A DNA stretch of 64,000 bases from Timema cristinae (lineage: Eukaryota; Arthropoda; Insecta; Phasmatodea; Timematidae). The notes below the pieces were generated by a model that was not told where the DNA came from, made no database searches, and saw only the letters and a list, made by a program, of their open reading frames with translations. Below are positions 54,951 to 64,000 of this stretch, one piece after another; the first letter of the stretch is position 1, and the number at the start of each line of letters is the position of its first letter. The position numbers and the translations under genes were made by a program. The stretch is taken from positions 51,195,894-51,259,893 of the forward strand of contig JBCFYV010000001.1 of NCBI GenBank assembly GCA_039000515.1. The letters run 5' to 3'.

Positions 54951-55230
54951 TCATTGTCCCTTATCTGGATAAAGCACGTTGTCCGCTACTTGGATAGAGC
55001 CTCTTTGTCCTACTCTGGATAGAGCCTCGTTGTCCCTACTCTGGATAAGCCTCGTTGCCCTACTCTGGATAAGCCTCTTTTTCCCTACTTGGATAGAGCC
55101 TCGTTGTCCACTCTGTATAAAGCTCGTTGTCCCCTACTCTGGATAAAGCATTGTTTTCTCTACTCTGGATAAAGCTTCGTTGTCCATACTTGGATAAGCC
55201 TTGTTGTCCCTATCTGGATAAAGCCTTCTC
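54951..55230. repeat. 25-bp minisatellite, 11 units
   Basis: Units such as CTACTCTGGATAAAGCCTCG and TTGTCC; TGGAT (or TGTAT) starts at 54966, 54991, 55016, 55042, 55066, 55090, 55114, 55140, 55166, 55191 and 55215. Differences are mostly one-base length changes. Confidence 0.93.
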
Positions 55231-55558
55231 TGAATCAAAGTTATTCCTCAGTCTCGCGGTCCTCCTACAATTTATCAGGCTCAACTAACCGTCCTATTCG
55301 GGGTATTGTCCACTATTTAATTGAATCTGAAAGGGAGCACAAACGTTCCAATTGCCTGTTCGAATAGAAATGACTGTCATTGATCGTGTGGTATCCGCCG
55401 GGTCAGCCTCGGTAAATGCACATTAAAATGTATCAGAAACATTCTATTGAAGCTCACCGATCTCTTTTGTGTTTCTAGTTTGACATCTGTTTCTCAAATA
55501 ATGGGAGGATTCAGTGGGTCGTTAATGTCGACAAACGTCGGTGGTAAAATATTCACAC
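55231..55558. other. Unassigned spacer
   Basis: More balanced composition than its surroundings. A 76-residue frame (55447-55677) runs into the MITE and is not supported. Confidence 0.4.
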
Positions 55559-55961
55559 TTAGGTGGGATGGAAGGGATATGAGAAAATTCAAGGGTTTTT
55601 TTTTTGCAGTGTTTATGGCAAAATATATTTATTTTTTTTGTCCAAATAAATCAAATACTGCTTCTGTACAATCCTAGAGTTTAATTTTCTTCACATGATG
55701 ACCTTAGCATTTCTTGAATATCTGTCAACGGTGTACTGGAATTTAATGACAACTTTTTCTCTTCATTTAAAAAGTTTCTCGTCTAATGCCTCTATGCTCA
55801 TAGCAGCTGTTCAACAAATTGTTGATGTCACTATGTAAAGAAAATTAAACTCCATGTTTGTTCTGGAGCAATATTTTTATTTATTTTGACTAAAAAAAGT
55901 GTTGCCATAAAAATTGCAAAAAACACTGGCCTTTTCTCACGTCCCCTACATCCCACCTTAA
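55559..55961. mobile_element. Palindromic MITE, copy 2 of 3
   Basis: The left end is TTAGGTGGGATGGAAGGGAT; the right end, reversed, is TTAAGGTGGGATGTAGGGGA. Arms stay complementary inward (GAGTTTAATTTTCTTCACAT and its partner). Same family as 43722-44104 and 61772-62152. TTA lies at both edges, as part of the repeat or the duplication. Confidence 0.88.
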
Positions 55962-56003
55962 ACCAGAAATCTTTCTCCCCATCCTCACTTTAAAAAAAAG
56001 GAG

Positions 56004-56112
56004 TCAGCCTCGTCTTTTCTGGTTTGCTGGTAACGGGTAGGTTAAGGTTTGAATACCGGATGGGTTTAGATAAGTGGTTTGCCCTAAAAGGATTCTCGCT
56101 CATTTTTACCCC
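56004..56112 (+). mobile_element. SINE family A fragment
   Basis: GTCAGCCTCGTCTTTTCTGG, the B-box-like TAAGGTTTGAATACCGG and GATTCTCGCTCATTTTTACC correspond to the head and first body part. It ends in an (AT)n stretch. Confidence 0.5.
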
Positions 56113-56252
56113 ATTAATTATATATATATAGCTTATAATATATGCCTATATGGTGTTAATATAAGGAGCACAGTGTGGGAAAAGCAAGATCACTCGAACC
56201 AGGAGGAAAAGGTGAGTTGCAGCTTATGTGCCCGACTGACTGTCAGCAGGTA

Positions 56253-56818
56253 AAGGCTCCCTTCACACGCTCAATTTATTGCACAATAATATTACCGTGT
56301 AAGGGTCATATTGAAGGTTTGCGCAATATATCGAGGAGTATTAAAAGTGTTTAGCATTTATTGAAGCTTCGTCAATATTATTACACAATGTAAGGCTGTT
56401 ATTGCGCAATATAGTCCAGTCTGTTTACGATCGTCCTCTAATGGTTCTGTTTTCTTTAACCTAAAATACCAGCAATGTCTGTTTCGGAGTTAAGAATAAC
56501 AGATAAAGAAGAGGTAAGAGAAATTAGTTTATTTATGTGGTGTAGGGCTATTTGTAATAATAAATAAAGAATGCCAGAGATATGTGTATTTATTGTGATC
56601 ATTTCATTTTTCAGACTTATAAGTCTGTGGAAAGTAAAATCAGAGGAATATATGAACCGGAATAAGAAAAATGGGTAATTCACACTTTTTCGAGAAAAAC
56701 TTCTCGAACAAGTTAGCGATGCAGACTGAACAATTGCGCAATAATATTGACCGTCTAAGGTCGACTCATTTTTACGCACTATATTGACAAAATAATATTG
56801 AGCGTGTAAGGGGACCTT
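56253..56818. mobile_element. TIR element with TA duplication and internal subrepeats
   Basis: The ends are AAGGCTCCCTTCACACGCTC and, reversed, AAGGTCCCCTTACACGCTC. TA flanks both sides (56251-56252, 56819-56820), as in Tc1/mariner-type insertion. Inside, words such as GCGCAATAATATTGACCGTC and CACAATAATATTACCGTGTA repeat near both ends. The 107-residue minus-strand frame (56456-56779) is not a transposase. It is thus non-autonomous. Confidence 0.78.
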
Positions 56819-57029
56819 TAGATACTCATCCGCCTCATTGAGAAGGATGAGGGGCGGTGAGGGAAGAGAGGGGAGGTTTTAACACCGTCTGGTCATATGA
56901 ATTGGGGGAACATTTCCTCAAAACTGGCACTAGAGTTAACTATTAAAATGAAGAAATTATTACAAGTCGATTTAATTCGGCTGTGGTCAAACTCGCATTG
57001 TGCCACAAAAAATCAGGAACTTTCTTTGA
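56819..57029. other. Spacer with purine-rich patch
   Basis: This contains GGATGAGGGGCGGTGAGGGA near 56850 and no gene. TTTCTTTGA at 57021-57029 is the left target duplication of the following SINE. Confidence 0.5.
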
Positions 57030-57415
57030 CCCGCTTCGGTGGCCGCATGGTCTAAGGCACTATTCTCGCAGTAGACTAGACATCCGAGGACAAAGAGATC
57101 AAATTGAATATTGGTCAGGTGTACTGAAGGTTTTTTCCAAAATGCTTTTCCACTGTCGTGGGTCACCTGGTGGTCTAGGGGTAAGGTATCGGACCTCTGT
57201 GCTGGGGATTCGTGGTTCAATCCTTGGTCCCGGCACAGGTTTATCTGATCACCAAACCCTTCCTTCACCTCTGACAAGACGTGTATTAATCACAACTTGT
57301 GAATGTGTGGAATGCCAGGCCTCCACCGTGGTTCGGATCCCACGTCTCACAATCACCCTACCATTACACATTAGCGTAAGTGTGTACAATCCGATCGGGT
57401 AGTAAGACGTGGTGC

Positions 57416-57459
<44 letters not shown>

Positions 57460-57466
57460 TATAGTA

Positions 57467-57506
<40 letters not shown>

Positions 57507-57639
57507 TTTCCACTGCTTCCCCGTAAGTTCGGGTAAGCACTTCATCTAAATATAACCTTCCTCATCCCAAAAACCACTAGAGGATTTAGTAAATAAACTT
57601 ATAGCCTGAACAGGTAGTGAGATGCGGTGCTGAAAAAAG
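57030..57639 (+). mobile_element. SINE family A, split by a SINE family B
   Basis: The 5' half (CCGCTTCGGTGGCCGCATGG to CAAAATGCTTTTCCACTG) and the 3' half (TTTTCCACTGCTTCCCC to AGCCTGAACAGGTAGTGAGA, then ATGCGGTGCTG) are family A. TTTCTTTGA at 57021-57029 and 57640-57648 is its target-site duplication. The central part is the inserted family B element. A 139-residue frame across both elements (56983-57402) is not a gene. Confidence 0.93.
57156..57505 (+). mobile_element. SINE family B, full length, nested
   Basis: TTTTCCACTG is duplicated perfectly at 57146-57155 and 57506-57515, so the insert is exactly 350 bp. It starts TCGTGGGTCACCTGGTGGTC, has A box TGGTCTAGGGGTAAGG and B box GTGGTTCAATCCTTGG, the GCCAGGCCTCCACCGTGG body, the shared 3' end (GATCGGGTAGTAAGACG) and about 90 bp of AAT/ATA tail. 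It is a good reference copy for the family. A deletion removes the AACTGTAGGTCC segment found in other copies. Confidence 0.95.
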
Positions 57640-57648
57640 TTTCTTTGA

Positions 57649-58376
57649 GGGATTCTGGTTCGAATACCGATGGGTTGTAGTAGATGTTCTGAACATTTCT
57701 ACGATTACAGGCCCCCAGTGGAATACACAATATGTCCCCATACGCAAGAGTGTCGAAATCAATATAATCATCATTATTATCAGTTTGATTAAGTATCAGT
57801 ATGACTTCAAAATATTTCAATATATTGGATTTACTCTACATGTGGATAGCTAGGAAAAGAACAGTTAAAAGAAAGAAAGTCTTAAGGATGTTAACATATT
57901 TTATTTAAAGAATAAAACACATTTTTTTTAAAATTGTTCAGAATTCACCATTGACAAACCTATATCAAATGTATATTCATTTATGTGATATGTATTGCGT
58001 GAATGAGCAATTCAACAGCATATATTTTACCTTTTGCCTGAATACTCTAATGTGGTATTCACAGTAACTAATTAATTTACTAAAACACCTATAAAATTGC
58101 TGTATTTTACTAATTGATGAGTGTTTTAAATTAAGGGATTCATCGCTGATCACTCCATTTATGTAGGAGGTGTAATTAAACGTTAGCTTAGCTAGAGATG
58201 TAATTCAATTAAAATATTTTAACCATGTAAATAATTTACAGCGCATACGTGAGGGATGCGTTGCTTTATATTTAATATGCACAGTATTAATTAACTAAAG
58301 TATTAATTACATGATTCTAGACTCTAATATAAATATACATATTCTAATCAAAAAACACTAGCATTCATGTGAATCG
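57649..58376. other. Unassigned 0.7 kb
   Basis: GGTTCGAATACCGATGGGTT at 57657 is B-box-like and may be another SINE scrap. The rest is AT-rich and without genes. Confidence 0.4.
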
Positions 58377-58580
58377 CATCAGTGAGCACGCAGACTAAAA
58401 GTCTGGAACATGTAGTCTGGGTCACCAGTGATAGAGAGATCGGAATTAGAATCCTGGGCGACTGTGCACTCGGTGTTCTCCACTCTCCCTCAAAGCAAAT
58501 GTGAGTACATTACATATTAACTGTACCTTAATCATCTTTATCTCGTTAATGTAAATAGTGTATGCTTAAGGCACGGTATT
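58377..58580 (+). mobile_element. tRNA-derived SINE, family A, degenerate
   Basis: It keeps GTGATAGAGAGATCGGAATT, the B-box-like AATTAGAATCCTGGG, TGTGCACTCGGTG, CCACTCTCCCTCAAAGC and CTCGTTAATGTAAATAG. The shared 3' end is mostly lost. Confidence 0.65.
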
Positions 58581-58711
58581 ACTAAGGGGTGCAGGATAGT
58601 GTTGTCAAGGTGTAAGGGGGAGGAGGGGAGAACAGGAATTAAAAATACCGTGTGATTATTTTTAAACAAAAAACTATTTAATTTTTACTTTTTTCTATTC
58701 AATGCTTGACA

Positions 58712-58964
58712 CACCCACTTTGGTGGACGCATGGTCTAAGGAACTTCTCTCGCATTAGACTTGACTGCCGGAAACGGGGAGATCAGAGTTCGATCCTGGT
58801 CGAGGATACCGGGGTGGTTTTTCCTAAATAATGTTTTTCCACCCTCTGTCCACGAAAATTCGGGTACACTCCCTCTAAATTCGACCTTCCTGAGCCCTTT
58901 CACACTAGTGTGATTAGTACATAGAAGTATAACCCGAACGGGTAGTAAGACGTGATTCTATAAT
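58712..58964 (+). mobile_element. tRNA-derived SINE, family A, full length, 11-bp target duplication
   Basis: AATGCTTGACA flanks it at 58701-58711 and 58965-58975. The body runs from CACTTTGGTGGACGCATGGT (A box inside) through the B box GAGTTCGATCCTGG to AACCCGAACGGGTAGTAAGA and a short TAAT end. It is a good reference copy for family A. Confidence 0.95.
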
Positions 58965-58975
58965 AATGCTTGACA

Positions 58976-60462
58976 TAAGAATTATTAAGGATAATGTTAA
59001 TGTTAGTCTCAAATCCCATGAATAGTGGATAAACCTAATAAATCTGCTCTCCGGGCTGTATGCTATTCTACTTCGTGTTCCAAAAATATTTTAGGATTAC
59101 AAAGAATTTTTTTTTATTTTCCTTGTCACGCCAGTTTTCCCTTATTTTCCAGGTGTATATAAACCCCGATGACTCTATTTCCCTGTATTTTTTTTAAATG
59201 TGCTTCTTATAAAAAATGTAGTTGTCATTAGCAGGTTGCAAGACTCGAGTCCTCCCTGTAGCTACGAAGAAGAGACAAGTTAATAGAGAAGAGAGACATA
59301 ACTGACAGAAACCAGTCACGGAGGTGTGCGCGCCATCTCCGCGACATGCTAGACATGTTGTACAGTACATTTAACCGCCCGTATTTTCCGTGTCTCTACT
59401 CCTAACCCCCTCCCTCTCCGCCCGAAAAAAACACTTCCTTTTTACCCACTCACCATCTTCCCCCCCCCCCCTCTTACCCCCCTCCTCCCCCGTGAGCTTT
59501 GCTCATAACCCACATTTTTTACTTTGCAATGTAACCAACACTTTCAAAAGTATTCCATTTGTTTTTTTGAAAAAAGAAAGAAAGCGAAAAGAAGACAACG
59601 AAGCATAAAATTTAATTTGAAATCTTATCGATTCAAACAAAATAGTTTTTTTTTTTAAGTGTTCTCTCTCACCTCACAAACAAAGACTAAGAGAGTAAAA
59701 AGCTTTTTCAGATTGGAGTGAGCTTTGAGAAAGAGAAATTCTGTGTTTTTAAGTCCTTATATCTCTCTTTTCTTTTTTCTTCCCCTTCTTTCTTTAGCAT
59801 AAAATTCCCAGAATAATTTTCACATTCCAATCACATCATGATCTCACTAGGTTTCAAAATCAAAGCCTTAAATTCTATGAAAGAACTTTCATCATTTCCT
59901 TCAAGGTAGAGTAGGGCTATACACTTTTTAAGGTTTTAAAAAATATATTTTAACTGAATAAAAAAGAATTAAGCTATTAAATTGAAAAGCAAATGAAAGG
60001 ACACGTTTTACCACAAAAAATATATAAAGTTTATTGGGAAAGTGTTGATTCTTTGTTGAAGAGTTATAATAAGCAAGAGTAAGCTATTAAACCATCACTT
60101 AACGTTACGTCGAACTAAACACGCTTTTAAAATATGAAGGGCGTTAAAATGCTGTTTCTATTGTACTTTGTTGTAGACGTTCATTGAATGGAAAAGCTAT
60201 TAAAAGTTTGAGTTTCATTAATGTTACAAGCATGCTTAGAGATTCCATCACCTTAAGTTCTAACAGCTATTTAATATTGGATTTCAAACATAACCAAACG
60301 TAGATTTATTTTTAATTAGTATTCCAAACTTGATAAGGTGTGTTCACAACACATAAACTTTACTTTCGTATAGTATATATGTATATATTGATTAAATGAA
60401 GATCATGTGGAATAATTCAAGGAGATAGTAAATAAATTCATCATCAAATCTAAAACATATAG
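58976..60462. other. Unassigned 1.5 kb, partly pyrimidine-rich
   Basis: A GC-richer part (59230-59520) contains GGTGTGCGCGCCATCTCCGC and long C-rich words with a run of 12 C (59460-59471). The 72-residue frame there (59390-59608) is low complexity. After 59640 it is AT-rich. Confidence 0.4.
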
Positions 60463-60735
60463 GTCACCTCTATGATATGGTGGTCAGAGTTCCTGGCTAC
60501 AGGTACACGGGTCCCAGGTTCTATCCCCAGCGCTTCCAGGATTATTCTGTGAAGCAGTTGGTTTTGAACGGGGTCAAACTCAGCCTCGTGAGGACAATTG
60601 AGGCGCTACTTGAATAAAAAAGTAGTGGCTCCGGTCTAGAAAACTGAGATTAACGCCCGGAGGCCTCGTGCTCACCACCCCACCACAAGGGTTGGTATTA
60701 CCATAGCTAGCGGTGGTGGCCGCTCGGTTGGTATA
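60463..60735 (+). mobile_element. tRNA-derived SINE, family D
   Basis: A tRNA-like head (TATGGTGGTCAGAGTTCCTG, B box CCAGGTTCTATCCCCAGCG) is followed by CAGCCTCGTGAGGACAATTG, AAAAAGTAGTGGCTCCGGTC and GAAAACTGAGATTAACGCCC, then GCTCACCACCCCACC. That middle part resembles, from memory, a tRNA-derived SINE common in insects. It has neither the body nor the 3' end of families A and B. Confidence 0.65.
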
Positions 60736-61002
60736 AATCGATTGCGGGTTCATTCCATGGAGTTTACACATCACAGAATACTATAGGCCTATAAATATAT
60801 GTGAATAACGCGGTAAAAAGAAGTTAATCACAAATATTGTCACTACACCTACTCAAAATTGTCACAAAGTGCTAATAATAGTTTGTCTCATATTTATTCA
60901 CAACTCACTGTCTATGAGTCATACTAGTCCCACACGTAGACAGTTTAAGTCTACGTACAATTTCTAATCCAAATGATTAATCAGCAGACGACTTACAAAT
61001 TA
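60736..61002. other. Spacer
   Basis: No gene or repeat is recognised. Confidence 0.4.
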
Positions 61003-61160
61003 ATTTAATTATAGAACTGACACGCTACCCAGTTATTTGGCCATCAAAAACCCAATTTTACTAATGATTAATTTCACTTATGTCGGGAATCGAACAGGAT
61101 CCCTTATCTCAGTAATTATACAGATGCGTTATAAACTGAGCTAAGGAGATGAAATTATCC
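61003..61160 (-). mobile_element. tRNA-like SINE head, family C (copy 2)
   Basis: The reverse strand reads ATCTCCTTAGCTCAGTTTAT (A box TAGCTCAGTTTA), then ACTGAGATAAGGGATCC, then TGTTCGATTCCCGACATAAG (B box). It shares this layout with 51690-51815. Following sequence on the minus strand (TTAGTAAAATTGGG) may be its body. Confidence 0.6.
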
Positions 61161-61235
61161 TCTTTATTTAATAGTAATGAAAAACAATAATTTTGGGGAA
61201 ATTTGCCAACATTTCCGTGGTAGGAAGATAAAAAA

Positions 61236-61345
61236 TAGTTAATGAAAAAACACCCTCAATACTCCAGGTCGAGATTCGATCCTATAACTCCCCGTCAACG
61301 CAAAATCGACTATAAGAGCAATGACCTTTGGTCCACGCACATATC
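61236..61345 (-). mobile_element. SINE family A head, 3' part missing
   Basis: The reverse strand contains GCGTGGACCAAAGGTCATTG, TGACGGGGAGTTATAGGATC and CGAATCTCGACCTGGAG, i.e. A box to B box of family A, then GAGGGTGTTTTTTCATTAAC. Confidence 0.6.
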
Positions 61346-61771
61346 GATTATGGTTTTGAATCAGCTTTTTTGTTCACATTATAGGTGTACATTTATTATA
61401 ATTTGTGGGTTTTTCTGGTACCTACTCGATTCTGAATATCTCATTAGCAGTGACCGTTGACGTGCTTACAGGGATTGGGCTCAACTTCAGTGTTCAAGTG
61501 TAATTATTTTCAACTAAAGTAAAAATATAGTTTATACACGTACCAAACCTGATTCTGAGGATAATCGATGGTCTATGGTGTGCGTCCTCCGCTTATCCTG
61601 AAAGGAAGCAACCTTACCTTGACGGTTACACTATGGCCCTATCTTATAATCTGTGCCATAGTGGAATAATGAAGGGTAATATTTCTACCTCTCGGGGCAA
61701 TAGGAGGGTACAATTCGTTCACTATAAAATGTATCAAGCTTACCTGGCGCATTTACACTATGACGTAGGTT
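61346..61771. other. Unassigned spacer
   Basis: No supported gene. The 67-residue frame at 61633-61836 runs into the MITE arm. Confidence 0.4.
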
Positions 61772-62152
61772 TTAAGGTGGTACAGAAGGGGACGCGAGAA
61801 AAGTTTTTATGGCAAAACATTTTTTGGCCAAGATAAATAAAATATTGCTCCAGTATAAACGTAATAGTTTAATTTTCTTCACATGTTTATTTATATCAAC
61901 AGTTCCTGAATATCCATCATGAGTACGGCAGCATTAGATGAGAAACTTTGTAAATGTAGATAAAAAGTTGTCATTACATTCCACGACACCCTTGACAGAT
62001 ATTCAATAAATTTTGAGGTCACCAAGTGAAGAAAATTAAATTATATGTTTGTATTGGAGCAATATTTGATTTATATTGGCCCAAAAAAAAAATTCTTCCG
62101 TAAAAACTGCAAAACAAAATTGTTTTTCTCGCGTCCCTTTTCATTCACCTTA
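61772..62152. mobile_element. Palindromic MITE, copy 3 of 3
   Basis: The left end is TTAAGGTGGTACAGAAGGGG, then ACGCGAGAAAAG. The right end, reversed, is TAAGGTGAATGAAAAGGGAC, then GCGAGAAAAAC. Further in, TATTGCTCCAGTATAAAC pairs with GTTTGTATTGGAGCAATA, and GTTTAATTTTCTTCACATG with GTGAAGAAAATTAAA. It is the best preserved of the three copies. Confidence 0.9.
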
Positions 62153-62274
62153 GTATACAATGTATAATCCTTCCTCTCAGAGTTAACGGAGCTTACTCAA
62201 AGATTATTAATTTTATTATTTTCTTGTCCTCGTTTTGGCGAGAAACGTAGTCGCAGTGTAAAAGACTAAGGCTT

Positions 62275-62520
62275 GATTCACACGCTCGCCAAGAATAGAG
62301 AACAGAATCTGATTCAAGTGGCGCAGCAATTCATAAGCTGCATGTTGACCCATGATGCATTTCAACGCTAACTTGAAACAGCTGATTATCAACATATTTT
62401 ATTTTCTAGCTTATGAACATATATTTTAGATCATTCTCCCGATGGATGTTTTCAAATTATAAATCTCTGTTGTGGCACTATCCAATACACCGATACACGC
62501 GCATTAACTTTTGACAACTT
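62275..62520 (-). repeat. Dispersed repeat (copy 2 of 2)
   Basis: The reverse complement matches 27176-27400: CTAGAAAATAAAATATGTTG, ATAATCAGCTGTTTCAAGTT, GCGTTGAAATGCATCATGGG. The left edge on plus reads AAGGCTTGATTCACACGCTC, similar in style to the terminus of the TIR element at 56253. It is likely a non-autonomous DNA transposon. Confidence 0.7.
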
Positions 62521-62781
62521 ATTTATAAAGGTAAAATGAAAGTGGAAACCAATGTTCAGCTCACTCACTTGGCATTTTTCTGAAGTGACGCCCGATTTTC
62601 ATCTAAAGATACTGGACTAAAGCAATGTTAACTCTACATGAACAATTTTTTTTAGTTAGGCCTATTGTATTATTAAATGTATATAATAGCAACGTATAAA
62701 TAAACTTTTCCAATGAACATCAATGTCATAATGGCCATGTATATAAACTTAAATGATGGGTTTGACTAGATCCTTAACTAT
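62521..62781. other. Spacer
   Basis: AT-rich, nothing recognised. Confidence 0.4.
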
Positions 62782-62864
62782 TTATTATTATTATTATTAT
62801 TATTGTAGGTGAGAGGGGTGAGGGTGTGTTGTGTGGTATGTATGTGGTGTGGTGTGTATGTATG

Positions 62865-62895
<31 letters not shown>

Positions 62896-63690
62896 TGGTG
62901 TGTGTGTGAAAGAGAGAAAGTGAGAGAGTGTATGTGTGTGAGAGAGTATGTGAGGAAGAGTGCCTGATAAAGTGTGCAGTGGAATGTGTGTAATAAAGAG
63001 AGAGTATGTGAGAGTCTGAGTGAAATTTTGAGAAAGAGACTCTGAGAGGTATTGTATGAAAGAAAGAGAAAATATGAGAGCTTGTGAGAGAGACTTTGGG
63101 AGAGAAAGAGACTCTGAGAGGTATTGTATGAAAGAAAGAGAAAATATGAGAGCTTGTGAGAGAGACTTTGGGAGAGAAAGTTAGAAAGAAAAACATTTTA
63201 GATAGAGATAAAATGTTAGAGAAAGTTTGAGTGAAAGAGAGTTAGAGAGAAAGATTGAGACCATGAGATTAATAGAAAGATAGATTAAGAGAGAGTTTTG
63301 GACAGAGAGATAGTTTGATTGAGATAAAGTTCGAGAGAAAGAATTTGAGAAAGAGTGTTTGAAGGGAAAAGTGATTTTTAAAGAGAAAGTTTGAGAAAGA
63401 AATTGAGATAGATAGGGAGAGTTTGAGACATAGAAAGAGTTTGAGACAAAGAGGGTGTTTGAGACAGAGAAGATGTTTGAGAGAGAGGGAAAATGTGAGA
63501 GCATGTGAGAGAAAGTTTGAGAGAAAGGAAGAGTTTGAGAGAAAGTGAGTGAGTTTAAAGAGAGTTTAAGAGTGAGTATGATAAATATGTGTGAAAGATT
63601 GTTTAATAGTGTGTGAGAGTGGAGAAAGTGTTAGAGTTTGTGAGAAAGAAAGTGTCAGAGAAGGGAAAATGTTAAAAGATGGATGTGGTA
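62782..63690. repeat. Compound low-complexity tract: ATT, GT, then GA-rich
   Basis: ATT repeats (62782-62803) give way to GGTG/GT repeats (to about 62905) and then to about 780 bp of almost pure purine with AGAGAAAG and GTTTGAGA words. Inside it a 72-bp unit is perfectly or nearly perfectly duplicated (starts 63031 and 63103). Minus-strand frames across it (Ser/Phe/Leu-rich) are artefacts. Confidence 0.92.
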
Positions 63691-63840
63691 CACTAAACAT
63701 TACTTTGAAATATCCCCCCTTAAAAATTTAGTAACAGTATGGAAACATAACTGAACTTATTGTATTTGTAAGAATAGGAAAAAAAAGATGATACACACAA
63801 AACATTAATTTGAAATATCTATTATAATTAATTTTTATAA
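63691..63840. other. Spacer
   Basis: AT-rich, nothing recognised. Confidence 0.4.
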
Positions 63841-64000
63841 TTAGCACCGCGTCTTACTACCCGTTCGGGTTATACGCACTTACGCTAATGTGTAATGGTA
63901 GGGTGATTGTGAGATGAAATGAAGGACCTACAGTTTAACGTGGAATCCGAACCACGGTGGCAGCCTGGTATTCCCCACATTCACAAGATTCTTGTTAGAG
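63841..64000 (-). mobile_element. SINE family B, cut by the window end
   Basis: AATTAGCACCGCGTCTTACT, CCCGTTCGGGTTATACGCAC and the body through CGAACCACGGTGGCAGCC and CCCCACATTCACAAG. The 5' half would continue past 64000. Confidence 0.92.

Noticed and set aside
56983..57402. 139-residue plus-strand frame
   Set aside because: It lies across the nested SINE pair; the apparent protein is translated SINE sequence.
61633..61836. 67-residue plus-strand frame
   Set aside because: Its second half is the left arm of a MITE, and the first half has no recognisable motif.
62774..63504. Ser/Phe/Leu-rich minus-strand frames with His-Thr repeats
   Set aside because: Translated purine tract and GT repeats.
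3863..64000. tRNA genes suggested by A- and B-box matches
   Set aside because: All tRNA-like stretches lack a full cloverleaf and are attached to SINE bodies or are isolated scraps.

Overview
This window is a gene-poor, AT-rich stretch of a repeat-laden animal nuclear genome. The host is most likely an arthropod: it carries degenerate tRNA-derived SINEs, pogo/Tigger, hAT, P-like and Harbinger-like DNA transposons, LINE 3' ends, minisatellites and AAT/ATT microsatellites. One SINE (about 60463-60735) resembles a family I associate with insects. The arthropod placement is inference. There are no bacterial-style genes, operons or CRISPR arrays. A 100-N gap at 41099-41198, several 12-14 nt C or G runs and an indel-ridden satellite segment show a draft assembly built at least partly from error-prone data.

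Layout. Near 1.55-1.70 kb on the minus strand sits the one host exon I can name: the first coding exon of an RPAP1-like gene (RNA polymerase II-associated protein 1), ending in a splice donor; the rest of the gene would lie beyond the left edge. From 1999 to 3750 and from 18123 to about 25072 lie two arrays of one satellite. Its 174-bp monomers come in three types arranged as a 521-bp higher-order unit, and the arrays are in opposite orientations. Between them are LINE, Helitron-like and SINE remnants. From 25 to 33 kb come a 47-bp minisatellite, a 921-bp Harbinger-like deletion derivative, a large fold-back element with about 265-bp arms, a 37-bp minisatellite and a possible promoter with a first exon. 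From 34 to 39.3 kb is a graveyard of transposases: a hAT element with terminal repeats and two pogo-type fragments. From 45 to 48 kb is a P-like transposase fossil, then a hAT element with an 8-bp target duplication that sits in a 65-bp tandem array and itself contains an LTR-like block. A possible terminal exon of an unidentified gene lies at 50948-51141. The right third holds palindromic MITEs, another TIR element, a SINE nested in a SINE with both target duplications intact, and a long GA/GT-rich tract.

How the parts relate. Two SINE families with different tRNA-like heads (called A and B here) share the same 3' end (CCCGAACGGG, TAGTAAGACG, then AAT repeats). This suggests that one LINE mobilised both. 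No intact autonomous transposase or reverse transcriptase is present. The transposase fossils, target-site duplications and nesting allow a relative chronology. Outside the RPAP1-like exon, host coding content is uncertain and rests on splice-site-like signals and short open stretches.
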